NCBI GenBank assembly: GCA_937922805.1
Contig: CALAJV010000015.1
Span: 62,001 to 126,000, forward strand
Direction: 5' to 3'
Length of the DNA stretch: 64,000 nucleotides
From: an uncultured Acidimicrobiales bacterium
GTDB taxonomy: Bacteria > Actinomycetota > Acidimicrobiia > Acidimicrobiales > SZUA-35
The notes under the pieces were generated by a model. It had not been told where the DNA came from and searched no databases. It saw only the letters and a program-made list of their open reading frames with translations. The position numbers and the translations under genes are program-made. Below, piece by piece: positions 1-9,081 of the stretch (position 1 is the stretch's first letter; each line of letters starts with the position of its first letter).

Positions 1-66
1 CCCCGTCACGGCAACCGCCGCTCCGGCATACACAAAAACCCGTCTGTTAAATCCCCGATGTAACAT
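1..66 (-). CDS. Start of a probable exported protein, cut by the window edge
   Basis: Reading leftward from an ATG at 66 there is an open frame of 22 codons up to the edge of the window. It begins M-L-H-R-G-F-N-R-R-V-F-V-Y-A-G-A-A-V-A-V. The twin arginine followed by a hydrophobic, alanine-rich run looks like the start of a Tat or Sec signal peptide. No convincing ribosome-binding site is visible upstream. The gene would be divergent from the carotenoid oxygenase. Only the first residues are visible, so no function can be given, and a chance frame cannot be excluded. Confidence 0.38.
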   Translation of the reverse strand, partial: MLHRGFNRRVFVYAGAAVAVTG

Positions 67-220
67 AGTCCGGCTATCGGCGGGCCCAAAGGGGGGCCTT
101 TAGTGAACTAGTACACATTGAAATTTCTAAAGCGTCGTTCAAACGGCTGGACTAGACGCCAACCAACCAGATCAGTCAGACTAAGGCCGTACAAAGATTT
201 CTTTGGAGGCATAGATCAAA

Positions 221-1585
221 TTGACTACCCAAGCTGAGCCGCAAGATGCACTTCCTTTTCACTTGCGTGGAAACTATGCGCCGGTCGCCGAGGAGGTAAC
301 CGCGGATGGACTCAATGACGAACTCACGGTAAGAGGAAACATTCCGGCGGAGTTGTCAGGCTTGTATGTGAGGAACGGGCCGAACCCCGCCTCGGGCACT
401 TCAGGCCATTGGTTCCTCGGCGACGGCATGCTCCATGGTCTGAAGATCGATGACGGCCGAGCGGCCTGGTATCGAAATCGTTGGGTGCAAACGAGGGCCC
501 TAAATGAACCTGATGCCAAGATGATCGACGACGTTGGGCAGGTTGATCTAACAATTGGCGTCAGCAACACCCACGTTGTCGGCCACGCCGGTCGGATTCT
601 GGCCTTGGTCGAATCAAGCTTTCCTTGCCAGGTTGACGCCCAACTCGAAACTGTAGGTGTTTACGATTTCGGTGGGCAGCTGACAAGTCCGATGACAGCG
701 CACCCGAAGGTTTGTCCAGTCACCGGTGAAATGCTCTTCTTTGGCTACGGCTTCTTCGCTCCATATCTGACCTACAACCGAGTCTCAGCCGAAGGTGTGC
801 TCGTTGAGTCCCGGGTTATTGAGGTTCCGGGCCCGACAATGATCCATGATTTCGCCATTACCAAGGATCATGTCATCTTTATGGATCTCCCGGTCGTGTT
901 CGATCTTGAACTGGCCATGAGTGGTTCGATGCCATACAAGTGGGACGACGACTACGGCGCCAGAGTTGGCATCATGGCTAGGAACAGCTCCAGCGGTTCA
1001 CCCCCAGCCGTGCAGTGGTTCGACATCGACCCGTGTTATGTGTTTCACACAATGAACGCCTTCGTTGGGTCTGACGGAACGGTCAACGTCGACAGTGCCC
1101 GCTATCCCAGTTTGTGGAAGGCAAACGCAAACGATTTCGAAAACGACGGGGCCCTCCACCGGTGGAGGTTCGACCTAGACACTGGTTTGGTCAGTGAGCA
1201 CAAACTCGACGACCGTCCAATCGAATTTCCACGGGTACCGGATTCTCTAGTCGGCTTGGAGAACTCGTTTGGGTACGCCGTGGCTTCGTACGACGAGGAG
1301 AACTCGCTGGTGAAGTACGACCTTTCAACTATGGAAGGCGAGGCCCATGACTTTGGTCAAAACAGGGTCCCAGGCGAGGCGGTCTTCGTGCCGAGCGAAG
1401 CTGGAACCGCCGAGGACGACGGGTGGCTCATGACCTACGTCTATGACAAACCAACTGAGAAATCCAGCTTTGTCATTCTCGACGCTCGAGATCTTAAGGC
1501 AGAACCGGTAGCCGAAGTTGAGTTACCGCAGCGGGTGCCGTACGGCTTTCACGGCTCATGGATCAGTTCCAACACGCAAAGTTGA
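221..1585 (+). CDS. Carotenoid oxygenase (RPE65/CCD family)
   Basis: A 454-residue non-haem iron dioxygenase of the carotenoid cleavage family, which splits a C=C bond of a polyene or, in some relatives, a stilbene. The four histidines that hold the iron in this family are all visible: H161 (TAHPK), H209 (MIHDF), H276 (FHTMN) and H444 (GFHGSW). The early ELSGLYVRNGPNP and GDGMLHG blocks are also typical. The likely start is TTG at 221, with GGAGG at 205-209 upstream. The length is normal for bacterial members. The last 37 bp overlap the end of the convergent thiQ. The substrate cannot be read from sequence; carotenoid-derived apocarotenoid or lignostilbene-type cleavage are both possible. Confidence 0.93.
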   Translation: MTTQAEPQDALPFHLRGNYAPVAEEVTADGLNDELTVRGNIPAELSGLYVRNGPNPASGTSGHWFLGDGMLHGLKIDDGRAAWYRNRWVQTRALNEPDAKMIDDVGQVDLTIGVSNTHVVGHAGRILALVESSFPCQVDAQLETVGVYDFGGQLTSPMTAHPKVCPVTGEMLFFGYGFFAPYLTYNRVSAEGVLVESRVIEVPGPTMIHDFAITKDHVIFMDLPVVFDLELAMSGSMPYKWDDDYGARVGIMARNSSSGSPPAVQWFDIDPCYVFHTMNAFVGSDGTVNVDSARYPSLWKANANDFENDGALHRWRFDLDTGLVSEHKLDDRPIEFPRVPDSLVGLENSFGYAVASYDEENSLVKYDLSTMEGEAHDFGQNRVPGEAVFVPSEAGTAEDDGWLMTYVYDKPTEKSSFVILDARDLKAEPVAEVELPQRVPYGFHGSWISSNTQS

Positions 1586-2643
1586 GCTAGATCTACAGCC
1601 ACCAAAAGTCGATCGCCTGCCACCACAGGTTGCCGACTGTCAAGATAGACCCAAGCTCTGTTTTGCGCGGCCGCGGTATCGTCGCCTCGGGCGACAACAC
1701 CGGCACGAACCCGGTACACCCCTTGATCGAATTCGACACGATCAACGATGGTAACGAGCGCCGCCGACGCTGACCGATCAGCTTCAGGCACGATTGACAA
1801 TGCTGGAACTGGAGTTACCACTCGCACGCTACCGACCGGCATTTCCATCGAATCGGGAATTGAACCCAACGCATACCCGTTCCATCGAACTTCACCTGTC
1901 GATGAGATGTCGACTGTCCAAATATTGCGGTGACCAAGAAATGTCGCCACGAATTCAGAATTAGGGCGGGCCCACAGTTCTGCTGGCCGGTCTACCGCCA
2001 GCAATTGGCCGTGATCCATAACCGCAATACGATCTGCCAACCCAAAGGCTTCGGTTTGATCGTGCGTGACGTAGAGAGCTGTTTGCCCAACGTCGCGAAG
2101 TACGCGGGCGAGATCATCAATGAGCTGAACCCGCAGTGGCCGATCGAGCGAGCCAAGCGGCTCGTCCAACATCAACAGGCCCGGCTTAGGTGCCAGCGCT
2201 CTCGCCAGGGCAACTCGCTGGGCCTCACCACCCGAAAGTGACCCGACTCGCCGATCTTGGTAGGCGCCCAGACCAACCATGTCGAGAAGCTCCACCGCTC
2301 GGCGGTTTCGTTGCGACCGAGACATCGATCTGGAGCTGAATTTCAATCCATATTCGACGTTGGCCACGACACTCAGGTGAGCAAACAACGCGTGGTCCTG
2401 AAACATCAAACCAAGATCGCGCCGGTGTGTGGGTACTCCCGATACGTCCTCGCCGCCGATAAGAACTCGTCCATCGTGAAGGGGTTGTAGACCGGCGATG
2501 ACGCGAAGCAAGGTCGACTTTCCAGAACCGCTGGGACCAACGACGGCGACGATTTCGCCGGATCCAACCGCGAGCGAGAGTTCGTCGACCGCGAGCTGAA
2601 CCCCGAAGCGGACTGTTGCTTCCTCAACCAAGACATCAGTCAT
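1549..2643 (-). CDS. thiQ: Thiamine ABC transporter, ATP-binding subunit
   Basis: The ATPase of an importer of the thiamine/iron/polyamine class. It has Walker A GPSGSGKST (about residues 36-44), the signature LSGGEAQR (136-143), Walker B LLMLDEP (156-162) and the switch histidine YVTHDQ. A C-terminal domain of about 120 residues resembles the regulatory TOBE-type tails of this transporter class, longer than E. coli ThiQ. I chose ATG 2643, preceded by AAAGGGGAG at good spacing, over a TTG at 2667. It is the last gene of thiB-thiP-thiQ. The family alone also fits ferric iron import; the TPP riboswitch upstream of thiB makes thiamine or a thiamine precursor the likely cargo. The 3' end overlaps the convergent carotenoid oxygenase gene by 37 bp. 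Confidence 0.88.
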   Translation of the reverse strand: MTDVLVEEATVRFGVQLAVDELSLAVGSGEIVAVVGPSGSGKSTLLRVIAGLQPLHDGRVLIGGEDVSGVPTHRRDLGLMFQDHALFAHLSVVANVEYGLKFSSRSMSRSQRNRRAVELLDMVGLGAYQDRRVGSLSGGEAQRVALARALAPKPGLLMLDEPLGSLDRPLRVQLIDDLARVLRDVGQTALYVTHDQTEAFGLADRIAVMDHGQLLAVDRPAELWARPNSEFVATFLGHRNIWTVDISSTGEVRWNGYALGSIPDSMEMPVGSVRVVTPVPALSIVPEADRSASAALVTIVDRVEFDQGVYRVRAGVVARGDDTAAAQNRAWVYLDSRQPVVAGDRLLVAVDLAQLCVLELIHEP

Positions 2644-2667
2644 GGGTCGTTCTCCCCTTTCCCTCAA

Positions 2668-4275
2668 TCACAGAAGTGAAAGCCCATCGGCTCGCCGCCA
2701 CTCAATGATGGCGGCCAGTGTCGCTACCAACAGCCCAACTACAACGCTCAAGGCTAAGGCCTGGCCGCGTAGTTGTGGCCCAGGAACGCCAAGGAGCCTG
2801 AAGATGGCAAGCGGAGCGGTAAACGAATCAGCCCCTCGGGCGAGGAACGATGTGGCTCCAAACTCGCCAATACTGACGGCTGCGGCCAGGCCACCGCCTG
2901 CCGCTAAGCCTCCTCGCGCTCGGGGCCAATCCACGGTAAACCACGCTCTAATTGGACTAGCGCCAAGAGTGGCTGCTGCTTGTCGGACCCGAGCGTCAGT
3001 TGAACGAAGAGCTGGAACAGTCGAGGCCATCACAAACGGCAGACCGATTACGGCGTGAGAGATCGGAACCAACCAAAGCGATCGACGTAGGTCGAATATC
3101 GCGAATCCGAGCAGATAACCGAACCCCAAGGTCACCGCTGAGATACCCAGCGGCAACAATGTGAAGGCTTCGAGAGCTCGTCCAACCCGGCCGCCCCGAA
3201 CCACAGTTATCGATGCGGCGAGACCAACCACAATGGCCAAACCAGCCGCAATGGCAGCAAAGAAAAACGAGTTAGTTAACGCGCCGATAGCGCTGACCGG
3301 CAAGAGATCGACCCGGGTAAACAGAGCCCGATAGTTTGCCAAGCCATAGCCGTTTGCACCCCGAAGCGACTGTTCGACCAGAATGCCAACCGGTGTACCG
3401 AACACGACTGCCGCTATCGCTATCACTGACCCCAGATGGATCTTGTGCCGCCACGCCGACACCGACGTCAGAGCACCTGTTCCCTTGCTGACAACGGAGT
3501 GACGCCGCTGAAAAACTGACGACGCTAGAGCCATGATTGAAACGGCGGCGATCTGGACCAATGACAACACCGCAGCAACATCGAACTCTTGTCGAGAGAT
3601 GGCATACCGAAATATCTCTGTCTCGATGGTGGCTGTCCGAAGCCCTCCGAGCACTCTGATTACACCAAAACTGGTGAACGAAAACAAAAAGACCAACAGC
3701 ATCGCTCCGACTATCACCGGCATCAGTTGACGGAACGTAATGGTGCGCCATGCCTCAAATGGCTTGGCTCCAAGCACTTGAGCCGCTTCTACTTGACGGT
3801 TATCTAGCGTGGCCCAGAAGCCCCCGACAATGCGCACAATAACTGCAACGTTGAAAAACACGTGAGCGGCTAGAACCGCGACCAAGGTGTGGCTTGGATC
3901 GACGCCTATTCGATCGAAGCTCGATCTGATGGCAGCGGCCACTACCACAGTGGGCAGTACAAAGGGGACAACAAAGGCGGAGCGGACCACTGCCTTGCCG
4001 CGAAACTGGTACCGGCCTAGTACATGAGCGATTGGTAGTCCGATAATCGTCGTGAGCGCGGCGGATACCAATGCCTGCCAAAGGGTGAACCAACCGACTC
4101 GGATAAGAGCCGGCCGGTTCAAGATATCTACTATTTGGGCGGCCGACGATTCCCCTAAACTGCGGCGTAGTACAGCAATCAATGGCCAAAGAACCAGCAG
4201 TCCAAGAAAAATCAACGGGGGCGCAGCTAGTAGCGAGCGCCCAAGTGATCTAACCAGAATCGTCTTTTTTAGCAC
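2668..4275 (-). CDS. thiP: Thiamine ABC transporter, fused permease
   Basis: A 535-residue inner membrane permease with two binding-protein-dependent transport domains in one chain, as in ThiP and FbpB. Each half has a run of hydrophobic segments and an EAA-type loop: EAAQVLGAKPFEAW in the first half and RQAAATLGASPIRAW in the second. These loops dock onto the ATPase. It lies 15 bp after thiB and its stop is followed 24 bp later by the thiQ start, so the three are one transcription unit. The gene order thiB-thiP-thiQ is the same as in E. coli. Family assignment is firm; thiamine specificity is inferred from the riboswitch. Confidence 0.88.
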   Translation of the reverse strand: MLKKTILVRSLGRSLLAAPPLIFLGLLVLWPLIAVLRRSLGESSAAQIVDILNRPALIRVGWFTLWQALVSAALTTIIGLPIAHVLGRYQFRGKAVVRSAFVVPFVLPTVVVAAAIRSSFDRIGVDPSHTLVAVLAAHVFFNVAVIVRIVGGFWATLDNRQVEAAQVLGAKPFEAWRTITFRQLMPVIVGAMLLVFLFSFTSFGVIRVLGGLRTATIETEIFRYAISRQEFDVAAVLSLVQIAAVSIMALASSVFQRRHSVVSKGTGALTSVSAWRHKIHLGSVIAIAAVVFGTPVGILVEQSLRGANGYGLANYRALFTRVDLLPVSAIGALTNSFFFAAIAAGLAIVVGLAASITVVRGGRVGRALEAFTLLPLGISAVTLGFGYLLGFAIFDLRRSLWLVPISHAVIGLPFVMASTVPALRSTDARVRQAAATLGASPIRAWFTVDWPRARGGLAAGGGLAAAVSIGEFGATSFLARGADSFTAPLAIFRLLGVPGPQLRGQALALSVVVGLLVATLAAIIEWRRADGLSLL

Positions 4276-4290
4276 CGTCGACGAGATTGT

Positions 4291-5511
4291 CTAGCGAAGA
4301 ACAATCTCGGCCCAACGCTCGGTCCAGTCTGATCGGTTGGCTTCGATCTCGGCTGGGCTCAAGCTGAGCGGGTCTCCGGGATCGGCAGCATGGGTCACGA
4401 ACAGATCCGGGACGACAGCTTTTGAGTTGGCCGGAGCAACGAACATGTTAAGAGGAATGTCCTCTTGGAATGTCTCTGACAACATAAAGTCGACCAGCAA
4501 ACCAGCCGCATCAGGTTGGTCAGTTCCAGCTAGGACACCGGCAAATTCGATTTGGCGGAAACAGCTATCGGTCAGCACGCCGGTTGGTGCAACGTCAGTA
4601 GGTGTTTCGGCAAACAATACAGCTGCTACGGGGCTAGACGCGTATGACGTAACCAGACTTCGGTCTCCGCCGCCGGCTATGAACTCGCCGTAGTATGCCT
4701 CGGACCAACCCGGGGTGACCGATACCCCCCCATCAGCGAGTTTTTGCCAATAGTCTTCCCAACCGTCCTCGCCGTACTTAGCAATGGTGGCGAGAAGAAA
4801 CGCGAAACCAGGAGAGGACGTCTCCGGGTTCTCAGTGACGAACTGCGACGCAAACTCTGGCTCAGCTAGGTCGTCGAGCGTTGAGGGCACAGTATCGCCC
4901 ACAGCGTCGATCCAATAATTCACACAAACATCGCCGACATCAATTGGTGTGACTCGGTATTCGGGGTCAAGCTGCAATTCGGTTGGAACATCGCTAAGCA
5001 AAGGCGACTTATGAGGAACAAACAGATCAGCATCGAGGCCTCGCTGCAAAAAGGTGTTATCTATTCCGAACAGCACATCAGCTTCGGGCTCGCCCGCCGT
5101 CAACACAGCCCGAGCAACCAGCTCGCCCGCGTCACCGCCCTGGATAACATTCACGTCCACCCCTGTCTCGAGGGTGAAGTTGTCAAAAAGGCCGTCGCTA
5201 ACCGAGAAGGAGTCGTGGGTTAGCAACGTTACTTCGGTGCCAGGCGCGATAGCTACCGGGTCGGAATTACTGTCAGAATCGTCACTGTCGTTGGCCCCTT
5301 CTTCCGAGCCAGGCTCTTCGTCGGCGCTTGCTTGATCAGAGCTGCCGTCACCGTCTTGACCGGTTCCGTTCTCAGTCTCTGAGTCGACTCCTGCCGGGTC
5401 GACCTCGTCTTGGTCAGCCGAAACGCCAGCTGTTTCCTCGCCCTCTGACGAGCAGGCGGCTAGCGTCAGTCCCGTTGCAAACGCGACGGCTACTAATTTC
5501 CGATAGTTCAT
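4291..5511 (-). CDS. thiB: Thiamine ABC transporter, substrate-binding lipoprotein
   Basis: An extracytoplasmic solute-binding protein of about 406 residues. It begins MNYRKLVAVAFATGLTLAAC, a lipoprotein signal ending in the lipobox LAAC. About 65 acidic and serine-rich residues follow as a flexible linker, then a periplasmic-binding fold starting near EVTLLTHDSFSVSDGLFDNF, which is the usual ThiB/TbpA opening. GDAGELVARAVLTAGEPEADVLFGIDN also fits. I chose ATG 5511 because GGGAG at 5517-5521 sits 5 nt upstream; the ATG at 5523 lies before that site and inside the riboswitch region. Expression is likely shut by thiamine pyrophosphate. Confidence 0.9.
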   Translation of the reverse strand: MNYRKLVAVAFATGLTLAACSSEGEETAGVSADQDEVDPAGVDSETENGTGQDGDGSSDQASADEEPGSEEGANDSDDSDSNSDPVAIAPGTEVTLLTHDSFSVSDGLFDNFTLETGVDVNVIQGGDAGELVARAVLTAGEPEADVLFGIDNTFLQRGLDADLFVPHKSPLLSDVPTELQLDPEYRVTPIDVGDVCVNYWIDAVGDTVPSTLDDLAEPEFASQFVTENPETSSPGFAFLLATIAKYGEDGWEDYWQKLADGGVSVTPGWSEAYYGEFIAGGGDRSLVTSYASSPVAAVLFAETPTDVAPTGVLTDSCFRQIEFAGVLAGTDQPDAAGLLVDFMLSETFQEDIPLNMFVAPANSKAVVPDLFVTHAADPGDPLSLSPAEIEANRSDWTERWAEIVLR

Positions 5512-5514
5512 AGT

Positions 5515-5606
5515 TTCTCCCATTCGCTGGCATTATCCAGATCAGGTTCAGCGGGTCGACAGCGATGCTGTCCTCTCAGCCCGGCATTTCCGAGCTCCCC
5601 GGTCTC
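5515..5606 (-). promoter_or_regulatory. TPP riboswitch (THI element)
   Basis: Read on the minus strand, the leader of thiB carries the strongly conserved thiamine pyrophosphate aptamer blocks in order: GGGGAGC near 5594-5600, GGCTGAGAGG, a small variable hairpin (GACAGC...GCTGTC), ACCCGCTGAACCTGATCTGG, then TAATGCCAGCG. The 3' edge of the aptamer runs directly into the thiB Shine-Dalgarno sequence GGGAG (5517-5521). No separate terminator hairpin is visible between aptamer and start codon. Control of translation initiation is therefore more likely than transcription termination. Confidence 0.95.
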
Positions 5607-5744
5607 TTTAATTTGCGAGTGCTGCTCTACAGCGCAGAGCCAACTGCTAGCTACTTGAGACGCCAGTTGGCGTGACACTCGTGGGACTATTCTAACCAAC
5701 CTGCTTGCTAGAAACACCTAGCGCTGAACGGCCAGGAGTTGGAT

Positions 5745-6257
5745 ATGGGCAGCAACTCCGGGACAATCGTTTGTATGACGCCAGCCGTTCGGCTCCTAAT
5801 TCAACGAGGGATTCCACATGAAGTTGCCGCCTACGACCATGACCCTGCATCGGAGTCGTACGGATTAGAAGCGGCTGACGCGCTAAACCTCGATCCAAAA
5901 ATGGTTTTCAAGACGCTGTTAGTTTCGATTGAGACCGGGCCTAACAAACGATCAGAACACGTTGTAGCGGTACTACCAATCACGCACAAGCTCGATCTTA
6001 AGGCTTTGGCCGTACACGCAACTGCGAAACGAGCTTTGATGGCCGACCCTATGGTCGCCCAGAGAATGACTGGCTACGTCGTTGGTGGAATATCACCGCT
6101 GGGACAAAAATCCAGTCTCAGAACATTTGTTGATAGTTCCGCCCTCGATCATCCACAAGTGAATGTCAGCGGCGGAAGACGGGGACTCGAAATCACAATT
6201 GCTCCTCGACACTTGATCGAACTTCTCTCAGCCAACGTCTGCCGCCTCGGAGCGTAA
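5745..6257 (+). CDS. ybaK: YbaK/EbsC-type aminoacyl-tRNA deacylase
   Basis: A protein of about 170 residues of the YbaK family, which clears mischarged Cys-tRNA(Pro) or Cys-tRNA(Cys) by deacylation in the cytoplasm. The opening TPAVRLLIQRGIPHEVAAYDHDP, the KTLLV stretch, the AVLPITHKLDLKALA block and the glycine-rich GYVVGGISPLGQK are characteristic, including the conserved KT lysine and the GG-SP-G motif. I chose ATG 5745 because AGGAG at 5734-5738 lies 6 nt upstream; the usual family start (MTPAV, ATG 5775) has no good ribosome site. It stands alone, divergent from thiB. Exact tRNA preference cannot be read here. Confidence 0.9.
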   Translation: MGSNSGTIVCMTPAVRLLIQRGIPHEVAAYDHDPASESYGLEAADALNLDPKMVFKTLLVSIETGPNKRSEHVVAVLPITHKLDLKALAVHATAKRALMADPMVAQRMTGYVVGGISPLGQKSSLRTFVDSSALDHPQVNVSGGRRGLEITIAPRHLIELLSANVCRLGA

Positions 6258-6348
6258 GAGAACATGGTCGCGATGTAACAGAGCTGGCCTCGATCTTGTT
6301 CACCGTGCCGAAACAAAAGGGAAACACACGTTCCTTACGGTTGAGACC

Positions 6349-6834
6349 ATGACCGTTGAGCTCTTGGATTGGCCTAACGAACCCGAACGCCGCCGTCTAC
6401 TTCGATCGGCCAACAAATGCTGCTTGCTGTTGGTCGCGGGCGACGCCCCACCCCCACAGGAAATCGGACCTCTCGAAGATTGGATTCGGCTGCCGAGCGA
6501 CAGCAGGGATATAGAGGCTCGTATTGCCTGTCTGGCCCACCGGGCTGTACCGTCGCGACCCACCCTTGATGACGATGGGATTCTCCGCACCTCAGCCGGA
6601 TTTGTCGTCATACCAGGCGTTGAAGCTCAGATCTTGACTGTGATGCTAGACCGGTTTGACCGCATCGCCGATTTGGACCAGCTGATGGAGGCGGGTTGGC
6701 CTGACCGTCGACCAAGCCGCAATTTGTTCGACGTTCATCTCCATCGTCTTCGCCGCCGTATCGGTCCAGCTGGACTCGAAATACGAACAGTTCGAAAACG
6801 AGGATGGATTCTACAGACGGCCCCGTTGTCGTGA
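6349..6834 (+). CDS. Orphan winged-helix regulator next to amt-glnK
   Basis: A 161-residue protein. The C-terminal 75 residues form an OmpR/PhoB-type winged helix: VEAQILTVMLDRFDRIADLDQLMEAGWPDRRPSRNLFDVHLHRLRRRIGPAGLEIRTVRKRGW contains the recognition helix (NLFDVHLHRLRRRI) and the wing ending in RGW. The N-terminal 80 residues have no normal receiver: the aspartate pocket is not evident, although the layout recalls a shrunken receiver as in GlnR-like regulators. It precedes the ammonium transporter on the same strand by about 180 bp. A role in nitrogen control is plausible from context only. The start ATG 6349 has a weak ribosome site. Confidence 0.72.
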   Translation: MTVELLDWPNEPERRRLLRSANKCCLLLVAGDAPPPQEIGPLEDWIRLPSDSRDIEARIACLAHRAVPSRPTLDDDGILRTSAGFVVIPGVEAQILTVMLDRFDRIADLDQLMEAGWPDRRPSRNLFDVHLHRLRRRIGPAGLEIRTVRKRGWILQTAPLS

Positions 6835-7012
6835 AAGACGTTGCGCCGCTGCCAGACCAAGCCCAGTGGCGCTGCATTTGACAGGCCAGACCATCACCGC
6901 TGCCCAAGTTCAGACTCGAGTAAGAAACAGGTGACCGAGGCGTAATCATCTGAACACAACGTCGAAAAGAAGCAGCCGTAGGTTCGGTAGCAACGAGATG
7001 GAGGTAATAGCG

Positions 7013-8509
7013 GTGACATCAACAGTTGTAAGATCGAACGCTGTCACGCCCGGTGCTGACAGCGTGACCGATATCAAAAAGAAGCTTAGAAATCGGAAAT
7101 TGCTTTTTGCTGTTCTGGCTATGGCCGTAACGTGGATGGCTACAAACAGTCCGGCGGGAGCTCAAGAGATTGCAGACCAGTACGACCGATCTAGCGCTAC
7201 CGGTGCCGGAGCGGTGAACATGGTTGTTCTCGACAACATATTCATCTTCTTTTGTGCCGTTCTGGTCTTGATGATGCAAGTCGGTTTCGCTTTGGTCGAA
7301 GCCGGGCTAACCCGATCGAAGAACGCTGCCAACATCATGATGAAGAACTTGATGGATGCCTGCATTGGTATTCTCATCTTTGCTGCTGTCGGGTGGGGAA
7401 TTGCCTACCCCGGGGATTTCAACGGCTACATCGGATCTGCTGGCGCCTTTATTGACGGGTTCTTTTCCGGCTCACTGGTGGACGTGAGTCCGGAAGCTCT
7501 GGCCGACGATGGGTTTTATCCACTGGCAGTTCCGGTGGATTTCTTGTTCCAGGCGGCTTTTGCCGCAGCAGCAGCAACGATCGTTTCCGGCGCCGTAGCT
7601 GGCCGGACCAAGTTTGTTGGTTACCTGACCTACTCGGTCATTATCACGGGCCTCATCTATCCAGTTGTCGTTAGTTGGAAATGGGGCGGAGGGTTCCTCG
7701 ACGAAATGGGTTTCATTGATTTTGCTGGATCAGGTCTCGTCCACATGACCGGTGGGTTTGCAGCGCTAGTCGGGGCCATGGTGATCGGACCTCGCCTCGG
7801 CAAGTTCTCGCCAGACGGAAAACCTCGGGCAATGCCTGGCCACAGCATTCCACTGGCTATGACTGGCGTGCTTCTTCTGTTTATCGGTTGGTTCGGATTC
7901 AATCCTGGGTCGCAACTACAAGCCGACATGGCAGTACCGATCCTCGGAGTGTTGACCGCGTTCGCTGCAGCGGCTGGAGGCGTCGCTGGCATGGCTACGT
8001 CGTGGATCGTCGGAGGTCGGCCCGACGTTTCGATGGCTGGCAACGGCATGTTGGCTGGACTTGTCGCTATATGCTCCGGCATTGGCGAAATGTCAGCGGT
8101 AGGCACAATCGCAACCGGCCTAGTCGCTGGCGTGGTCGTTGTCTTCTCGGTCTACGGCATTGAACGACTCAAGATTGACGACCCAGTCGGCGCCTTCTCG
8201 GTTCACGGAGTCTGCGGATTCTGGGGTCTGTTGGCGACCGGTCTGTTTGCCACGACGTCGCCCATAAACGGCGCCGAGGAAAGTGCAGGGCTGCTCTATG
8301 GAGGCGGTGCTGGCCTACTCATCGATCAGCTGGTCGGAGGGCTAGCTATCGCTGCCTTCGTTCTAATTACGACTGGAATCCTGTTCAGCGCCCTCAACTC
8401 GGTTGGCCTGCTGCGAGTATCACCGGCGGAAGAAACCGCTGGCCTCGACATCTCAGAGCATGGCAGCCCTGGCTACGCATCAGACATGCTGACAACATCA
8501 GCCCTCTGA
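7013..8509 (+). CDS. amt: Ammonium transporter
   Basis: An Amt/MEP/Rh channel of about 498 residues that conducts ammonium across the membrane. It has a cleavable-looking signal (RKLLFAVLAMAVTWMATNSPAGAQ), then about eleven membrane segments. Family marks include MQVGFALVEAGLTRSKNAANIMMKN, FQAAFAAAAATIVSGAVAGR, the pore-lining DFAGSGLVHMTGG and DPVGAFSVHGVCGFWG. The two conserved pore histidines lie in the last two motifs. I chose GTG 7013: GGAGG at 7000-7004 is 8 nt upstream, and the ATG at 6998 overlaps that site. glnK follows 91 bp later, the standard pairing in which PII plugs the channel when nitrogen is ample. Confidence 0.95.
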   Translation: MTSTVVRSNAVTPGADSVTDIKKKLRNRKLLFAVLAMAVTWMATNSPAGAQEIADQYDRSSATGAGAVNMVVLDNIFIFFCAVLVLMMQVGFALVEAGLTRSKNAANIMMKNLMDACIGILIFAAVGWGIAYPGDFNGYIGSAGAFIDGFFSGSLVDVSPEALADDGFYPLAVPVDFLFQAAFAAAAATIVSGAVAGRTKFVGYLTYSVIITGLIYPVVVSWKWGGGFLDEMGFIDFAGSGLVHMTGGFAALVGAMVIGPRLGKFSPDGKPRAMPGHSIPLAMTGVLLLFIGWFGFNPGSQLQADMAVPILGVLTAFAAAAGGVAGMATSWIVGGRPDVSMAGNGMLAGLVAICSGIGEMSAVGTIATGLVAGVVVVFSVYGIERLKIDDPVGAFSVHGVCGFWGLLATGLFATTSPINGAEESAGLLYGGGAGLLIDQLVGGLAIAAFVLITTGILFSALNSVGLLRVSPAEETAGLDISEHGSPGYASDMLTTSAL

Positions 8510-8576
8510 TTAACCCGAGTTCCAGCTCTACTCGAGCAAGCGTGTTCGAGTAGAGCGGGATTCGACTTGTCGCTAA

Positions 8577-8939
<363 letters not shown>

Positions 8940-9007
8940 TCTGGCCAAATTTGGAAACTGGCGCTCACCGCCACGCTGAAGTTTCCTATCTCGGCGGCTA
9001 CCCAAAC

Positions 9008-9051
9008 GAGCTGTGCCGATCGACCCAGTGTTGTGTCGATCGGCACAGCTC
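9008..9051. terminator. 17-bp perfect hairpin between glnK and soxR
   Basis: The arms 9008-9024 and 9035-9051 are perfect reverse complements over 17 bp around a 10-nt loop. It lies between two convergent genes, so a bidirectional terminator is the simplest reading. There is no T tract on either side, so it is not a standard intrinsic terminator; a barrier to RNA decay is also possible. Confidence 0.6.
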
Positions 9052-9081
9052 ACTGGCTGACGTCGACCCAATCGACCGGTT

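Noticed and set aside
83-98. Short GGCCC/GGGCC hairpin as a terminator near the left edge
   Set aside because: Only 5 bp with a G-rich loop and no T run; too weak to report as a feature.
1518-1754. A 78-codon plus-strand frame after the carotenoid oxygenase
   Set aside because: It overlaps the end of the oxygenase and is antisense to the well-supported thiQ.
5521-5523. ATG 5523 as the start of thiB
   Set aside because: It lies upstream of the ribosome-binding site GGGAG and within the riboswitch region; ATG 5511 fits the signal peptide and spacing.
7657-8106. A 149-codon frame on the minus strand inside amt
   Set aside because: It is fully within the ammonium transporter, is very rich in Pro, Ala and Ser, and has no ribosome site; it is a shadow of the transporter's codon pattern.
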